64,000 nt of DNA from SpSt-333 sp040751955 (GCA_040751955.1 JBFMFY010000002.1:96055-160054), one strand, 5' to 3'. Shown: positions 35,915 to 44,846, numbered from the stretch's first letter. Translations and numbers: made by a program. Notes: generated from the sequence alone by a model not told the origin.

Positions 35915-36004
35915 TTATTTTTCCTTTTTGGTTGTTGTCGAGCAGCAGTCGGAGCCGCAGCATGGTTCTATTGTTTCGTTGTTGAAATGGATGGGAGTGT
36001 TCAT
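35915..36004 (-). CDS. 29-residue Cys-rich peptide upstream of arsM
   Basis: An ATG at 36004 with AGAAAGGA seven bases upstream opens a 29-codon frame ending TAA, one base before the arsM ATG. The peptide has a CCGSDCC motif at residues 15-21 and a basic tail (TTTKKEK). This echoes the CCGSSCGCG leader of ArsM itself. Vicinal cysteines suggest binding of As(III) or another soft metal, and a metallochaperone or sensor role is inferred. The ribosome binding site, the tight coupling and the operator placement support it being a real gene. It is too short for usual gene calling. Confidence 0.65.
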   Translation of the reverse strand: MNTPIHFNNETIEPCCGSDCCSTTTKKEK

Positions 36005-36036
36005 TGAAGTATCCTTTCTGTTGATGAAAAATATAA

Positions 36037-36052
36037 ATCGTAATATTACGAT
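36037..36052. promoter_or_regulatory. ArsR operator of the arsM operon
   Basis: A perfect 16-base palindrome, ATCGTAATATTACGAT, 32 bases before the small Cys-rich gene. An identical sequence precedes arsR at 36407-36422. The location between regulator and target and the dyad symmetry fit an ArsR/SmtB-type operator. Confidence 0.8.
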
Positions 36053-36071
36053 GAATGTGTCCAAAAAAATT

Positions 36072-36392
36072 TCAGCAGCACTTCTCCACGGTCGTCAGGA
36101 ACTGTCCGAGCATTTCTTTCGCTTCCGCCCATCCTTTTTCATTGATGCAATAACAAACTTTGGTTCCTTCAATTTCGCCCTTGATCAATCCTGCGTTTTT
36201 CAATTCGCGTAAGTGCTGCGAGACAGTTGATTGGGAAAGAGGTAGCACTTCAACAATATCCCCGCACATACAGATATTGGTCTTTGCCAGATATTCTACA
36301 ATCGCAACACGGGCTGGATGTGCAAGCGCCCGCGCTATATCCGACAACCTGTTCTGCTTCGATGTGAATGCTTCTTTTTTTGAGAGTCCCAT
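36072..36392 (-). CDS. arsR: ArsR/SmtB-family metalloregulator
   Basis: A 106-residue winged-helix repressor. ALAHPARVAIVEYLAK opens the domain. NICMCGDIVEVLPLSQSTVSQHLRELKNAGL contains the As(III)-type cysteines Cys41 and Cys43 in the metal-sensing helix, leading into the recognition helix. More cysteines lie at 80, 82 and 105-106. It is expected to leave DNA on arsenite binding. A perfect operator palindrome sits only about 14 bases before its ATG, leaving no room for a ribosome binding site. Autoregulation by blocking the promoter is therefore likely, with a short or leaderless transcript. Confidence 0.9.
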   Translation of the reverse strand: MGLSKKEAFTSKQNRLSDIARALAHPARVAIVEYLAKTNICMCGDIVEVLPLSQSTVSQHLRELKNAGLIKGEIEGTKVCYCINEKGWAEAKEMLGQFLTTVEKCC

Positions 36393-36405
36393 ATGCTTAT
36401 TTATC

Positions 36406-36423
36406 TATCGTAATATTACGATA
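36406..36423. promoter_or_regulatory. ArsR operator upstream of arsR
   Basis: An 18-base perfect palindrome, TATCGTAATATTACGATA, whose central 16 bases are identical to 36037-36052. It lies between the stop of the esterase gene and the arsR start. Confidence 0.8.
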
Positions 36424-36429
36424 AAAGTT

Positions 36430-37629
36430 TCAGTCTGTCAAGAATTTTTTTCTGAAGAAATACATCAGCATTTCCGGCATTCGCTCACGCCAACTTCCCC
36501 ATTGGTGTCCGTCGTTTACTTCTTTGTAATAGTGAGGAATGCGGAGCGAGGAAAGGAATTCGCTGAATGTGCGATTTAAAGTCAGGAAGTCATCATTGCT
36601 GTACCGCCGCATGTCGTATCTTCCGCAATCCAAATAGATTTTCATCGATGCAGGCAAGAGATTTTGCACAGCCTTCTGCCGGGTGATCTCTTCCAACGCC
36701 GGAGTTATTGCGGTCGATTGTCCACCTGTATTTAGGAAAATATCCGGTCTGGTGAATGCAACGTATAATGAGGCATTTCCGGCGCTTGAAATACCGATCA
36801 ATGCACGTTTGTTCGGAGATCGTCCGGTCTTGTATTTTTTATCTATCATCGGCACAAGTTCATCGCACAGATATTTTTTGTATTGATCACGCAGAAAGCC
36901 CATCTGTTCTTCTTCTCGCCGCAGCGGCGGGATAAAAACAGAAATGACAGGCATGATTTTTTGGTCTGCGATCAAATTATCGATGATCGTAGGGAGGGAA
37001 GCAAACTCGATTGTTTCAAACCCATCCTGCACATAGACGACCGGCAGATTTGAAAGCGTATCGTATCCCGGCGGCAGATAGATCTTCAACGGACGGGCAC
37101 CACGCCAGTATTGTTTTAAAGGAGCAACAACATATGGATTTACAGGAACATCTTCGATCCTGCCGTGCGCAATTTCTGAACGGTAGAGAAGAAATGGGGA
37201 AGGGACAAATTTCGGCATCTGCACTTCGGAGTGAGAACCGAAACCGCTCTGTGTTGTCAACGGATTTGCCGGGTCAAGCATCTCACGCCCATCGACGATG
37301 AATATGTAATCTAATCTTGCATCGGAAGGAAGAATGAATGTTCGGTAAAACAACGAGTTGTTTCCGCAGTTTATGGTATGGAGCGTATCCGGTTCAAGCC
37401 ATCGTTGCAGATCTCCATTGATAAGGACTCTGTTCGCGGCACCATAGAAGACAAAGTGAACAAGTGTGTCATTTTCTACAATAGGTGCAGACTTTTGTGT
37501 GGATAAATACCGTTCAACAATACCACTGCGTTCTTCAGCAGGAGATTGGAGAAGCCGCTGAATGAAGAGACCGAATGATTGGCTGTAACTAAACGAAACG
37601 CAAAGAATCCATAAGAAAAAAAATCTCAT
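36430..37629 (-). CDS. exported esterase (enterochelin esterase/esterase D-like)
   Basis: A 399-residue protein with a signal peptide (about 1-17). An N-terminal E-set/CBM48-like domain (VHFVFYGAANRVLINGDLQRWLE) is followed by a putative-esterase alpha/beta hydrolase. That domain shows LPPGYDTLSNLPVVYVQDG and the nucleophile elbow ALIGISSAGNASLYVA. The Asp and His candidates are in YLDCGRYDMRRYSNDD and NDGHQWGSW. It resembles Fes-type or carbohydrate esterase 1-like enzymes acting outside the cytoplasm. Substrate unknown. It starts two bases after the SMP-30 gene ends, so the pair is an operon. Confidence 0.84.
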   Translation of the reverse strand: MRFFFLWILCVSFSYSQSFGLFIQRLLQSPAEERSGIVERYLSTQKSAPIVENDTLVHFVFYGAANRVLINGDLQRWLEPDTLHTINCGNNSLFYRTFILPSDARLDYIFIVDGREMLDPANPLTTQSGFGSHSEVQMPKFVPSPFLLYRSEIAHGRIEDVPVNPYVVAPLKQYWRGARPLKIYLPPGYDTLSNLPVVYVQDGFETIEFASLPTIIDNLIADQKIMPVISVFIPPLRREEEQMGFLRDQYKKYLCDELVPMIDKKYKTGRSPNKRALIGISSAGNASLYVAFTRPDIFLNTGGQSTAITPALEEITRQKAVQNLLPASMKIYLDCGRYDMRRYSNDDFLTLNRTFSEFLSSLRIPHYYKEVNDGHQWGSWRERMPEMLMYFFRKKFLTD

Positions 37630-37631
37630 TT

Positions 37632-38516
37632 TCAGAACCCTTTACCCGGAATGTCGTTCCTGAATTTTTCCATTCCTTTGCGATCCTGCAACGTTACAAA
37701 GACAGACCTGCCGTCGGGACCGCCAAAGACAAGATTGCTGCAATTTTTTCCGGTGAGTTGTACTTCGCGAAGAAGTATCCCTTCGGGTGATACAACAGCG
37801 ATTGTCCCTTTCCCGTAGCGAGTGATGTACAAATTTCCGGAGCGGTCGCATTTCATCCCGTCCATGCCGAAGTCGGGAAATTCGATGAGCAAACGCTTGT
37901 TCGAAATATTTCCGGCATCATCAATATCATATTTCCAGACTTTGCGTTGGATGCTTTCGTTCACATACAATATTCTTTCGTCGGGACTCAAACAAATACC
38001 GTTGGTTGTTCCCATCGAATCTTCCAGCAACACAGGTGTACCGTCAAGATTAATGCGCCATAGTTTTCCGGTACTTGTCGCCCAATGCGGGTCGGAAGCG
38101 AATAACTGATCTTGTTTATTGATGCAGATGTCGTTCGGCTGGTTAAAGAGATCGCTGTGGCAGAGCGTATCAACATACTTTGTTTGCATATTCACACGGA
38201 GGATGTTATGTCTGGGCCAATCTGCAAGAAGCATTTCGTTCTTAGAATTGAACTGAATTGCATTTGCATTGCTTCCTTCCGGCAGCACGACAAACATTTC
38301 AACGGAGCCATTCATGTTCACTTTGCCGATCGTGCCGTTCCGTTCAAAGTTGACGACGTAGAGATTCCCGTTTTTATCGAAGGCAGGACCTTCAATATTT
38401 TGAGAGAAAAGATTTTCAGCGGTGAAATCGGTTGAAGATACATCCGCTGCGTACCGGGGAGAGGAACAAGAAAAGAAAAGGGATGCAACAACAAAGAACG
38501 TAACGATATGTTTCAT
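37632..38516 (-). CDS. SMP-30/gluconolactonase-like lipoprotein
   Basis: A 294-residue six-bladed propeller protein with a lipoprotein signal, FFSCSSPRYAAD (lipobox Cys near residue 17). Blade motifs include GPAFDKNGNLYVVNFERNGTIGKV, QPNDICINKQDQLFASDPHW, TNGICLSPDERILYVNES and GMDGMKCDRSGNLYITRYG, which carry the calcium-site Asn/Asp. The fold hydrolyses lactones (gluconolactonase, lactonase). It is probably anchored in the envelope. Cotranscribed with the downstream esterase, suggesting a shared sugar-derivative substrate. Confidence 0.86.
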   Translation of the reverse strand: MKHIVTFFVVASLFFSCSSPRYAADVSSTDFTAENLFSQNIEGPAFDKNGNLYVVNFERNGTIGKVNMNGSVEMFVVLPEGSNANAIQFNSKNEMLLADWPRHNILRVNMQTKYVDTLCHSDLFNQPNDICINKQDQLFASDPHWATSTGKLWRINLDGTPVLLEDSMGTTNGICLSPDERILYVNESIQRKVWKYDIDDAGNISNKRLLIEFPDFGMDGMKCDRSGNLYITRYGKGTIAVVSPEGILLREVQLTGKNCSNLVFGGPDGRSVFVTLQDRKGMEKFRNDIPGKGF

Positions 38517-38588
38517 ATGATTCCTGAGGATGGTGACAATTTATCCTTTTAGAGGCGTCGATCCGCCTGCTCTATTGGGAACGGTATG

Positions 38589-39125
38589 CTACACGTGAAA
38601 CAACGCCAACGCTACCGCTGTTGACCAGGAAAGTACTTTGAATTCTCCACTTAATAAAGCGGTCATCAGTTCATTGCGAGTAAGAATAACGATCTGCTGT
38701 TCTTCAAGGTCGTCGGCAATAATCTCACCGACTTTATGCGACCCGCGCGCAAGAAACAAATGTGCCGTGCCGTTGCCATGGTTCCCGTCGCACGGAAACG
38801 TACCGAGATGAATCCATTCGCGCGCTTCATATCCCAGCTCTTCGCGCAACTCTCTCTTTGCGCACGTAAACGGTTCTTCTTCAGGATCAAGATACCCACC
38901 GACAGGAGCCAGCGTAATGCCGTTCGACGCATATTTTGTCTGCCGGAAGCAGACGAAGTCGCCATCTTCATTTTCCACCACCACGTTCACGTAGTCAGGT
39001 GAGATGATCCAGGGCCATCGTTCGATGATTTTTCCGTCGGGCAATTGAATGGAGTGATCTTCCACTTTCAGCCATTTGCTGTGGTCGAGAATTGTCGTGC
39101 GGGAGAGCGTAATCCAAGGATTCAT
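38589..39125 (-). CDS. Nudix hydrolase (ADP-ribose pyrophosphatase-like)
   Basis: A 178-residue enzyme with the Nudix box GGYLDPEEEPFTCAKRELREELGYEA at about residues 76-101, fitting GX5EX7REUXEEXGU. The N-terminal half, LEDHSIQLPDGKIIERWPWI, resembles ADP-ribose pyrophosphatases that hydrolyse nucleoside diphosphate sugars. The exact substrate cannot be read. Its C-terminus (FKVLSWSTAVALALF) is typical for the group. Monocistronic. Confidence 0.88.
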   Translation of the reverse strand: MNPWITLSRTTILDHSKWLKVEDHSIQLPDGKIIERWPWIISPDYVNVVVENEDGDFVCFRQTKYASNGITLAPVGGYLDPEEEPFTCAKRELREELGYEAREWIHLGTFPCDGNHGNGTAHLFLARGSHKVGEIIADDLEEQQIVILTRNELMTALLSGEFKVLSWSTAVALALFHV

Positions 39126-39194
39126 TTCGTGCCATCCAAAATCGTTGTTGTTTTACGATTCAAGTTTCAGGATTCAGGTTGCTTGCCCGAATCG

Positions 39195-39707
39195 CTATTT
39201 TGTCTTTGCGTACATCAACACATCACCGATCTTTCCGTTCTTATAGATCGCTTTTTTCAATCGTGCTTCGAATACGAATCCGTTCTTTTCCAGTATGTGA
39301 GCGGAAGCTCCGTTCCATTCAAACACATCGGCATAAATGCGGACGATGTCGAATGTTGCAAAGCCGTAGTCCGTCACCGCGCCGATCGCTTCGGTTATGA
39401 TACCACGTCCCCAGAATTGCTGGCTGAGCCAATAACCGATCTCCATTGATTTTCGATACACATCTTCTTTGCGAACAAGACCTATCCCGCCAACCGCTTC
39501 ATTGTTGACGACGATAGCGAACACTGTGTCCTGTAGCGTTGTAGAGGCGTGGTGCACCCACCGTTCCGCATCGGACATGGTGTAAGGATGCGGAAAGTGA
39601 TCACGCACGTTTATCCAGATGTTGATATTATCAGCATGTTTCACGAGAGCTGATTCGTCGCCGGCCTGCCACGGGCGAAGAAAGGATTTTTGCAGTTGCA
39701 ATTCCAT
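39195..39707 (-). CDS. GNAT-family N-acetyltransferase (RimJ/RimL-like)
   Basis: A 170-residue GNAT acetyltransferase. FLRPWQAGDESALVKHADN is the RimJ/RimL-type opening. EIGYWLSQQFWGRGIITEAIGAVTDYGF is motif A with the acetyl-CoA pyrophosphate loop. VRIYADVFEWNGASAHILEKNGFVFEARL is the C-terminal half. Family members acetylate ribosomal protein N-termini, antibiotics or metabolites; the target here is unknown. It starts on the stop codon of the YhcH gene (TAATG), so the two are translationally coupled. Confidence 0.9.
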   Translation of the reverse strand: MELQLQKSFLRPWQAGDESALVKHADNINIWINVRDHFPHPYTMSDAERWVHHASTTLQDTVFAIVVNNEAVGGIGLVRKEDVYRKSMEIGYWLSQQFWGRGIITEAIGAVTDYGFATFDIVRIYADVFEWNGASAHILEKNGFVFEARLKKAIYKNGKIGDVLMYAKTK

Positions 39708-40150
39708 TACACAGCAACTTTAACGATCGCTTTTTTTGTCCGCGTCATCGGCGGCTGCGGTGCATGTGCGTCTTCGGGAAACAGGACTGCGAACATATCA
39801 GGGATTAACTGCACAGTGAAAAGGGGCGGATCGTTATAGAATTTTACATCCTTATCGGGATTGTAATCCTGCGCTACATTCTTGCACGAATCGATGTCAT
39901 GCCACTCTACTGGAAACGACCCTTCGATGGGAAGTTGAATATCAATATATGAACGGTGCGATTCAAGTTTTCTTCGTTCATTCCCGTTTTCATCCGTTGC
40001 GATGATAATGTAGAGATCATCGCCTTCGATGTCGGTTCTCCCGAGCGGCAGTGTGTTCAGATCGTTGTTCGCAACGAAATCGAACGCATGCTTGAAGCTG
40101 GAATGAACGTTGAAATACTTTTCCGCCCGGGAGAGATGATCGAGTATCAT
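39707..40150 (-). CDS. YhcH/YjgK/YiaL (DUF386) family protein
   Basis: A 147-residue cupin-like protein of the YhcH/YjgK/YiaL family. The hallmarks are KLESHRSYIDIQLPIEG, the segment DVKFYNDPP, and the metal-binding FAVLFPEDAHAPQ near residues 116-128. Relatives take part in sialic acid or other sugar metabolism (a beta-galactosidase subunit in some, an anomerase in others). No sugar genes are adjacent here. Coupled to the downstream acetyltransferase. Confidence 0.88.
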   Translation of the reverse strand: MILDHLSRAEKYFNVHSSFKHAFDFVANNDLNTLPLGRTDIEGDDLYIIIATDENGNERRKLESHRSYIDIQLPIEGSFPVEWHDIDSCKNVAQDYNPDKDVKFYNDPPLFTVQLIPDMFAVLFPEDAHAPQPPMTRTKKAIVKVAV

Positions 40151-40247
40151 GGGAGTATCCTCCAGATTGTGGTGGGACGTGTTTCTTTGTCTGAAAGTAG
40201 AAAAGATTTAGTGAGGCGGCAAGAGGATCGGGGGAGTTTTCTTCTGC

Positions 40248-40877
40248 TCACCGCTGCAGCAATTTGAACGCAATATTTGGTCCGATTCCCTGCTGATACG
40301 CCAGTGTGATCCACAATTTTGCCATCGATTCAAGCAATTCGGCGTTTCTCAATTCGCCTACATCAACCGGGCGCAATCCTACCTCTTCCGCAAGCTGTGA
40401 GATGATTTTTTTCGATGCGGGATCGTCTCCGCAGAAAAATCCGTCCGCTTTGACGGAATGGAACTGCACGTCGTACAGATTTGCCGCCCCCAGCGTGTTG
40501 AATGCTTTTACGACGTGAAATCCGGGAAGGCGTTTTGCGATCTCCTCGGCGGCAGATGTTCCCTGCGACAGCGGCCATTCGGGATTCGGACGGACGGGAT
40601 TGGTGCAATCCACCAGGATCTTATCCTTCATATCCGCTATCTGAAAAACAATCTCCGGCACCGCTTCCCACGGCGTCGCCAGCACAACTACATCGGATTT
40701 ATCTGCCGCTTCTTTTATGAACATCACCCGGGCAACAGATTCCAATCCTTCCAGGGATTTCAACGTCTTCGGCGATTTTGGATTCCGCACGCCGAAGATG
40801 ATGGAGTGACCTTTGGTTGCCCAGATTTTACCAAGGGATCCTCCGATATTGCCGGCGCCGATGATGGAAATGTTCAT
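40248..40877 (-). CDS. NADPH-dependent F420 reductase-like oxidoreductase
   Basis: A 209-residue Rossmann protein. NISIIGAGNIGGSLGKIWATKGHSIIFGVRNP is the dinucleotide-binding opening with an NADPH-favouring arginine. VVLATPWEAVPEI and KILVDCTNP follow, and VVKAFNTLGAANL is the family's catalytic-site region. It matches the NADP oxidoreductase coenzyme F420-dependent family, where most bacterial members do not use F420. The ATG at 40877 has GGAG upstream. Monocistronic and divergent from the deaminase gene. Confidence 0.87.
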   Translation of the reverse strand: MNISIIGAGNIGGSLGKIWATKGHSIIFGVRNPKSPKTLKSLEGLESVARVMFIKEAADKSDVVVLATPWEAVPEIVFQIADMKDKILVDCTNPVRPNPEWPLSQGTSAAEEIAKRLPGFHVVKAFNTLGAANLYDVQFHSVKADGFFCGDDPASKKIISQLAEEVGLRPVDVGELRNAELLESMAKLWITLAYQQGIGPNIAFKLLQR

Positions 40878-41027
40878 GCACGCTCCGAAATGGATCAATG
40901 GAGAAATGTAATCAATTCTTTCCGATGAAGCACGCCGCTATTGTTTTCAATCTTGCTAATGGAAAGAACTTTTCTTTATTTCAAGTCGCCCGATAAGTGT
41001 AACTATTTACAACTGAAAAAGGTTTCT

Positions 41028-41459
41028 ATGGCACAACAGCGCGTTGAATGGAATGAATACTTTATGAACATCGCCGATCAGGTTGCAACACGGAGCACCT
41101 GCGGACGGAAACATGTCGGCGCCGTCATTGTACGGGATAAAACGATCCTCTCGACCGGATACAACGGAAGTTTGCGAGGAGCGCCGCACTGCGACGAAGC
41201 AGGGCACGATATGGAGAATGATCACTGTGTCCGCACAGTGCATGCCGAGGCGAACGCAGTAGCACAAGCTGCAAAGCACGGCGTCCGCATCGATCAATCG
41301 GAAATTTATGTCACTGCCTCACCGTGCCTTACCTGTTTTAAGTTGGTCGCAAACGCGGGAGTTACGACAGTGTATTACAAAGAATTTTACCGCGACGAGC
41401 GTATTACCGAGTACGCCAAACAAGCGGGAGTAACACTCGTTTATATGGGAAAGCAATAA
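41028..41459 (+). CDS. deoxycytidylate deaminase
   Basis: A 143-residue zinc deaminase. WNEYFMNIADQVATRSTCGRKHVGAVIVRD is the dCMP-deaminase opening. The catalytic HAEANAVAQAAKHG and the zinc cysteines in TASPCLTCFKLVANAG are complete. It converts dCMP to dUMP for thymidylate synthesis. An AAAAGG precedes the ATG at 41028, giving the standard MAQQRVEWNEYF start; the longer frame from 40941 is not supported. It converges with the following membrane protein gene. Confidence 0.92.
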   Translation: MAQQRVEWNEYFMNIADQVATRSTCGRKHVGAVIVRDKTILSTGYNGSLRGAPHCDEAGHDMENDHCVRTVHAEANAVAQAAKHGVRIDQSEIYVTASPCLTCFKLVANAGVTTVYYKEFYRDERITEYAKQAGVTLVYMGKQ

Positions 41460-41464
41460 GTGCT

Positions 41465-41854
41465 TTACGCTTTGTTCCGCAGTTTGTAAAATAGTACCGG
41501 CGATACGCCGACCCACAAAAGAAATACGGGCCACATTTCTCCCGCCGCGATATTGTGAGCGTGACAAAAATCTGCAAGCGTGTGTGCCGGGTTTGAGAGA
41601 ATCAGGAAGAGCTCAAAAATTTCCGTCAGAACAAACCAGATCGCCCCGACAAGCATCGCCTGATGCAGTGATGTGAAGTTCCATTTTTTAACTGCGTACC
41701 AAACGGCAATTCCTACAAATAACATTCCCGTCACAACCGAAATATGGTGAGCCCACGGTTCACCCACGACGCCTTTGTAGATTATTTCCCGCAGCGTGCC
41801 GTTTACCAATGCAAGTACTACCAGTGCAAACCAGAAAAGAAAATATCGTTTCAT
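41465..41854 (-). CDS. small four-helix membrane protein
   Basis: A 129-residue integral membrane protein with four helices (about 5-25, 40-58, 68-92 and 105-123). The family was not recognised. A charged pair sits in LREIIYKG and a His/Glu in LTEIFELFL. It lies alone between two converging or diverging neighbours, and its upstream side faces the Pho box array of the TonB receptor. Confidence 0.68.
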   Translation of the reverse strand: MKRYFLFWFALVVLALVNGTLREIIYKGVVGEPWAHHISVVTGMLFVGIAVWYAVKKWNFTSLHQAMLVGAIWFVLTEIFELFLILSNPAHTLADFCHAHNIAAGEMWPVFLLWVGVSPVLFYKLRNKA

Positions 41855-41932
41855 GATATCTAATAGTTTTTAAGTGTACGATGTGATAAAAGTACAGGAA
41901 AATTGGAGAACAGCAATCGAAATTTCACACAG

Positions 41933-42003
41933 TTAATATATTGTTAAGACAGTTTTATCGTATTTTAAGCCAACCGTAACTTCTCCGTAACAGAAAATTA
42001 ACA
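41933..42003 (+). promoter_or_regulatory. Pho box array upstream of the TonB-dependent receptor
   Basis: TTAA/GTAAC-like hexamers recur at 41933, 41944, 41955 (weak), 41965, 41976 (GTAACT), 41987 (GTAACA) and 41998 (TTAACA), mostly 11 bases apart. This matches the direct-repeat geometry of OmpR/PhoB-family binding sites. The last copy ends about 56 bases before the receptor start. Confidence 0.7.
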
Positions 42004-42059
42004 TACAATGCCGAATTTTGTGCCAATCCTTTTAAGAATTTCACAATCAAGGCACACTA

Positions 42060-44846
42060 ATGCAAAAGATCCTGTTACTTTTTTTTGTTACTACGCTGCA
42101 CCTATTCTCACAAGATCAAAGTGCGCTGGAAAAAATCCGTCAACAGCAGTCAGTGCAAGGAGGTACGCTTGCCGGGAAGGTACGGGATGAGAAATCCGGC
42201 GACGATCTGATCGGCGCCAACATCTTTGTTGTGAAGACGAAGCTTGGTGCATCAACTGATATTGACGGGCGATACCAGATAAAAAAAATTCCGGATGGGG
42301 TGTACGATGTGCGGATTTCTTTTTTAGGATACGAAACAAAACTGATTGCGGGAGTTGAGATTAAAAAAGGAGAGCAGACAACGCTGGATATTAGTCTGCA
42401 GGAAGATCAAGGTATTCAGCAGCAGGAAGTGGTCATCAGTGCAAGCGCAATTAAATCGGGCGAAGGTGCAATGCTTGCTGAAAGGAAAAAAGCGGCAAGC
42501 ATCGGAGACGGCATCAGCGCCGAACAGATGAAACGCGCACCCGATGCAACATCGGGCGATGCGTTGAAACGAGTTCCCGGCGTAACGATTGTTGATAATA
42601 AATTTGTCTTCGTCCGTGGTACCAGCGAACGGTACAGCAACACGATATTGAATGGAACGGCAATCTCCGGTTCGGAACCGGAAAAGAAATCATTTTCTTT
42701 CGATATGTTTCCGTCAAACCTATTGGAAAATATCGTCATCGCCAAAACGTTCACACCGGACATTCCGGGTGACTTTGCCGGAGGGAATGTGCAATTGAGC
42801 ACCGTGGAGTTTCCGGAATATTTTACGGTGCGTGCCGGTGTCGGCAGCGGATTTAATACGAAGGCTTCATTGAAAGACTTTCAATCGTACGACGGAGGAA
42901 CGCGCGACTGGCTGGGAATGGATGACGGGAAACGTTCAATCCCCAAAGGCATTCCTGCCGACGTATCGAAGGCAGCGCTGACACCCGAAGCATTGCAAAC
43001 CGCAGGGCGGTTGTTTCAGAACAATTGGAAAACAAGCAGCACGGGAAAAGCACCGATGAATTCCGGTTTTGACCTTTCCATAGGGAATGCATTTGATGCA
43101 TTTGAGGAGAGCCAGTTCGGGTTCATCGCAGCGTTGACATACAAAAACAGCTACACGTATTCACAGATCGACCGGAACGATTACGACGCAGACAAAACAA
43201 AGTTTGCATACACCGGATACAAAACAAGTTATTCTGTGCTCTGGGGCGGAATGGCAAATCTTACGTACAAATACAATCCTTTCAATAAAATATCGCTGAA
43301 GAATGTGTACAACCGAAATGCGGATGACGAAGTAAATTTTCTCTCCGGAGTTGATTACGACGCACCGTACGACCGGCAGACCACCGCAATCCGATATATC
43401 GAACGTGATGTGTACTCAACGCAAGCCGGTGGAGAGCATGTATTTACCGGTCTGAGCGGCATACAATTGCAATGGCGAGTATCGAATTCCGAGTCCAACA
43501 GAAACGAGCCCGATTATCGCAGGTACAGTTATGTTCGTGATGCCGGCACCTCAGATCCGTACAGGATTTTGATGGATTATCAGGCATCGCTCAAGAATGG
43601 CGGTCGGTACTATTCGACGCTGAAAGATATTGTCCGCTCGTACGGGGCAGATATAACGATTCCCGCGCAGGAGTTCAGAATAAAAATCGGCGGGTTATAT
43701 GAAGATAAAGATCGCGCTTTCAACTCACGGCTGCTCGGATTTGTGTATCCTTTTTCCGGATTTGATTTCAATCTGTTGTATTATTCCATTGATTCCATTT
43801 TTGCGCCGCAGAATATAAGACCGAACGGCTTTCACCTTGCCGAATACAGCAGCGGATTCAACAACTATTCCGCTGCTCAGGCGACAGTTTCGTACTATGC
43901 AATGATTGATCTGCCGTTTGTCTTCTTTGGACAGAATTTTCGATTCATCGGAGGCTCACGAGTGGAAAATGTTGATCAGCGCGTCGCTTCCATGGATTTT
44001 GCCGGTACGACACCGATTCGCGGCGGCGCAAAAAAAATAGACATTCTTCCCTCAATTAACCTTACATGGATTGTCACCGACAATACCAATCTCCGGCTCG
44101 CGTACAGCAACACCGTTAACAGACCTGAGCTGCGTGAACTTGCACCGTTCACATACTACGACTTCAACACGCAAACGTCCATCTATGGCAATCCTGCGTT
44201 GAAACGTGCTCTGATAAACAACTACGACATCCGGTTCGAAATCTTTCCGCGGCCGGGCGAAATAGTATCATTCAGTATTTTTTACAAGAACATCGAGGAT
44301 GCAATTGAACTTGCCTCCGTACCGGGAAGTGCGCTGGGAGCAGACCGAACGTACGTCAATGCCAGTAAAGCAAAGAACTATGGCTACGAGATTGAGTTCA
44401 GGCAGGGATTGGAGCTCTTTACCGAAGTGCTCGCAGATTTTGCCGTGACGGGAAATTATTCTCAGGTCACATCGAGTGTCGATGTTCCGACGTCAGGCAT
44501 CGGTCTGGGAAAAACGGGACGTCCGTTGCAGGGACAATCACCGTACATGATCAACCTTGGAATTATGTATGGAACCCGGGAATATGGACTAAACGTGTCG
44601 TTGATGTACAACAAGTTCGGGGAACGTATCGCCGAACTGGCGACACAGTACACCGAAGATATCAAAGAGCAACCGCGGAATGTGCTTGATCTGACCATAA
44701 CCAAATCGATTGGGCAAAATCTTGAAGGAAAAATATCGGTAAAAGATATTTTCAGTGAGCCGCAGATCTTCACGATCGCAGACAAAATTGCACGAAAAAA
44801 TACAATCGGCACGGTGTACTCGCTCGGGTTCTCGTACAAATTGTAA
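42060..44846 (+). CDS. TonB-dependent outer-membrane receptor, phosphate-starvation locus
   Basis: A 928-residue receptor. A signal peptide (1-18) is followed by a carboxypeptidase-like regulatory domain (LAGKVRDEKSGDDLIGANIFVV..., about 37-115). Next come a plug domain (KRVPGVTIVDNKFVFVRGTSERYSNTILNGT..., about 155-250) and a 22-strand-type barrel ending in VYSLGFSYKL. Such proteins import large or scarce substrates with TonB energy. The Pho box array in front and the pst genes downstream suggest it takes up a phosphorus-containing substrate. That assignment is inference. AAGG precedes the ATG. An exported T9SS protein gene follows. Confidence 0.86.
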   Translation: MQKILLLFFVTTLHLFSQDQSALEKIRQQQSVQGGTLAGKVRDEKSGDDLIGANIFVVKTKLGASTDIDGRYQIKKIPDGVYDVRISFLGYETKLIAGVEIKKGEQTTLDISLQEDQGIQQQEVVISASAIKSGEGAMLAERKKAASIGDGISAEQMKRAPDATSGDALKRVPGVTIVDNKFVFVRGTSERYSNTILNGTAISGSEPEKKSFSFDMFPSNLLENIVIAKTFTPDIPGDFAGGNVQLSTVEFPEYFTVRAGVGSGFNTKASLKDFQSYDGGTRDWLGMDDGKRSIPKGIPADVSKAALTPEALQTAGRLFQNNWKTSSTGKAPMNSGFDLSIGNAFDAFEESQFGFIAALTYKNSYTYSQIDRNDYDADKTKFAYTGYKTSYSVLWGGMANLTYKYNPFNKISLKNVYNRNADDEVNFLSGVDYDAPYDRQTTAIRYIERDVYSTQAGGEHVFTGLSGIQLQWRVSNSESNRNEPDYRRYSYVRDAGTSDPYRILMDYQASLKNGGRYYSTLKDIVRSYGADITIPAQEFRIKIGGLYEDKDRAFNSRLLGFVYPFSGFDFNLLYYSIDSIFAPQNIRPNGFHLAEYSSGFNNYSAAQATVSYYAMIDLPFVFFGQNFRFIGGSRVENVDQRVASMDFAGTTPIRGGAKKIDILPSINLTWIVTDNTNLRLAYSNTVNRPELRELAPFTYYDFNTQTSIYGNPALKRALINNYDIRFEIFPRPGEIVSFSIFYKNIEDAIELASVPGSALGADRTYVNASKAKNYGYEIEFRQGLELFTEVLADFAVTGNYSQVTSSVDVPTSGIGLGKTGRPLQGQSPYMINLGIMYGTREYGLNVSLMYNKFGERIAELATQYTEDIKEQPRNVLDLTITKSIGQNLEGKISVKDIFSEPQIFTIADKIARKNTIGTVYSLGFSYKL

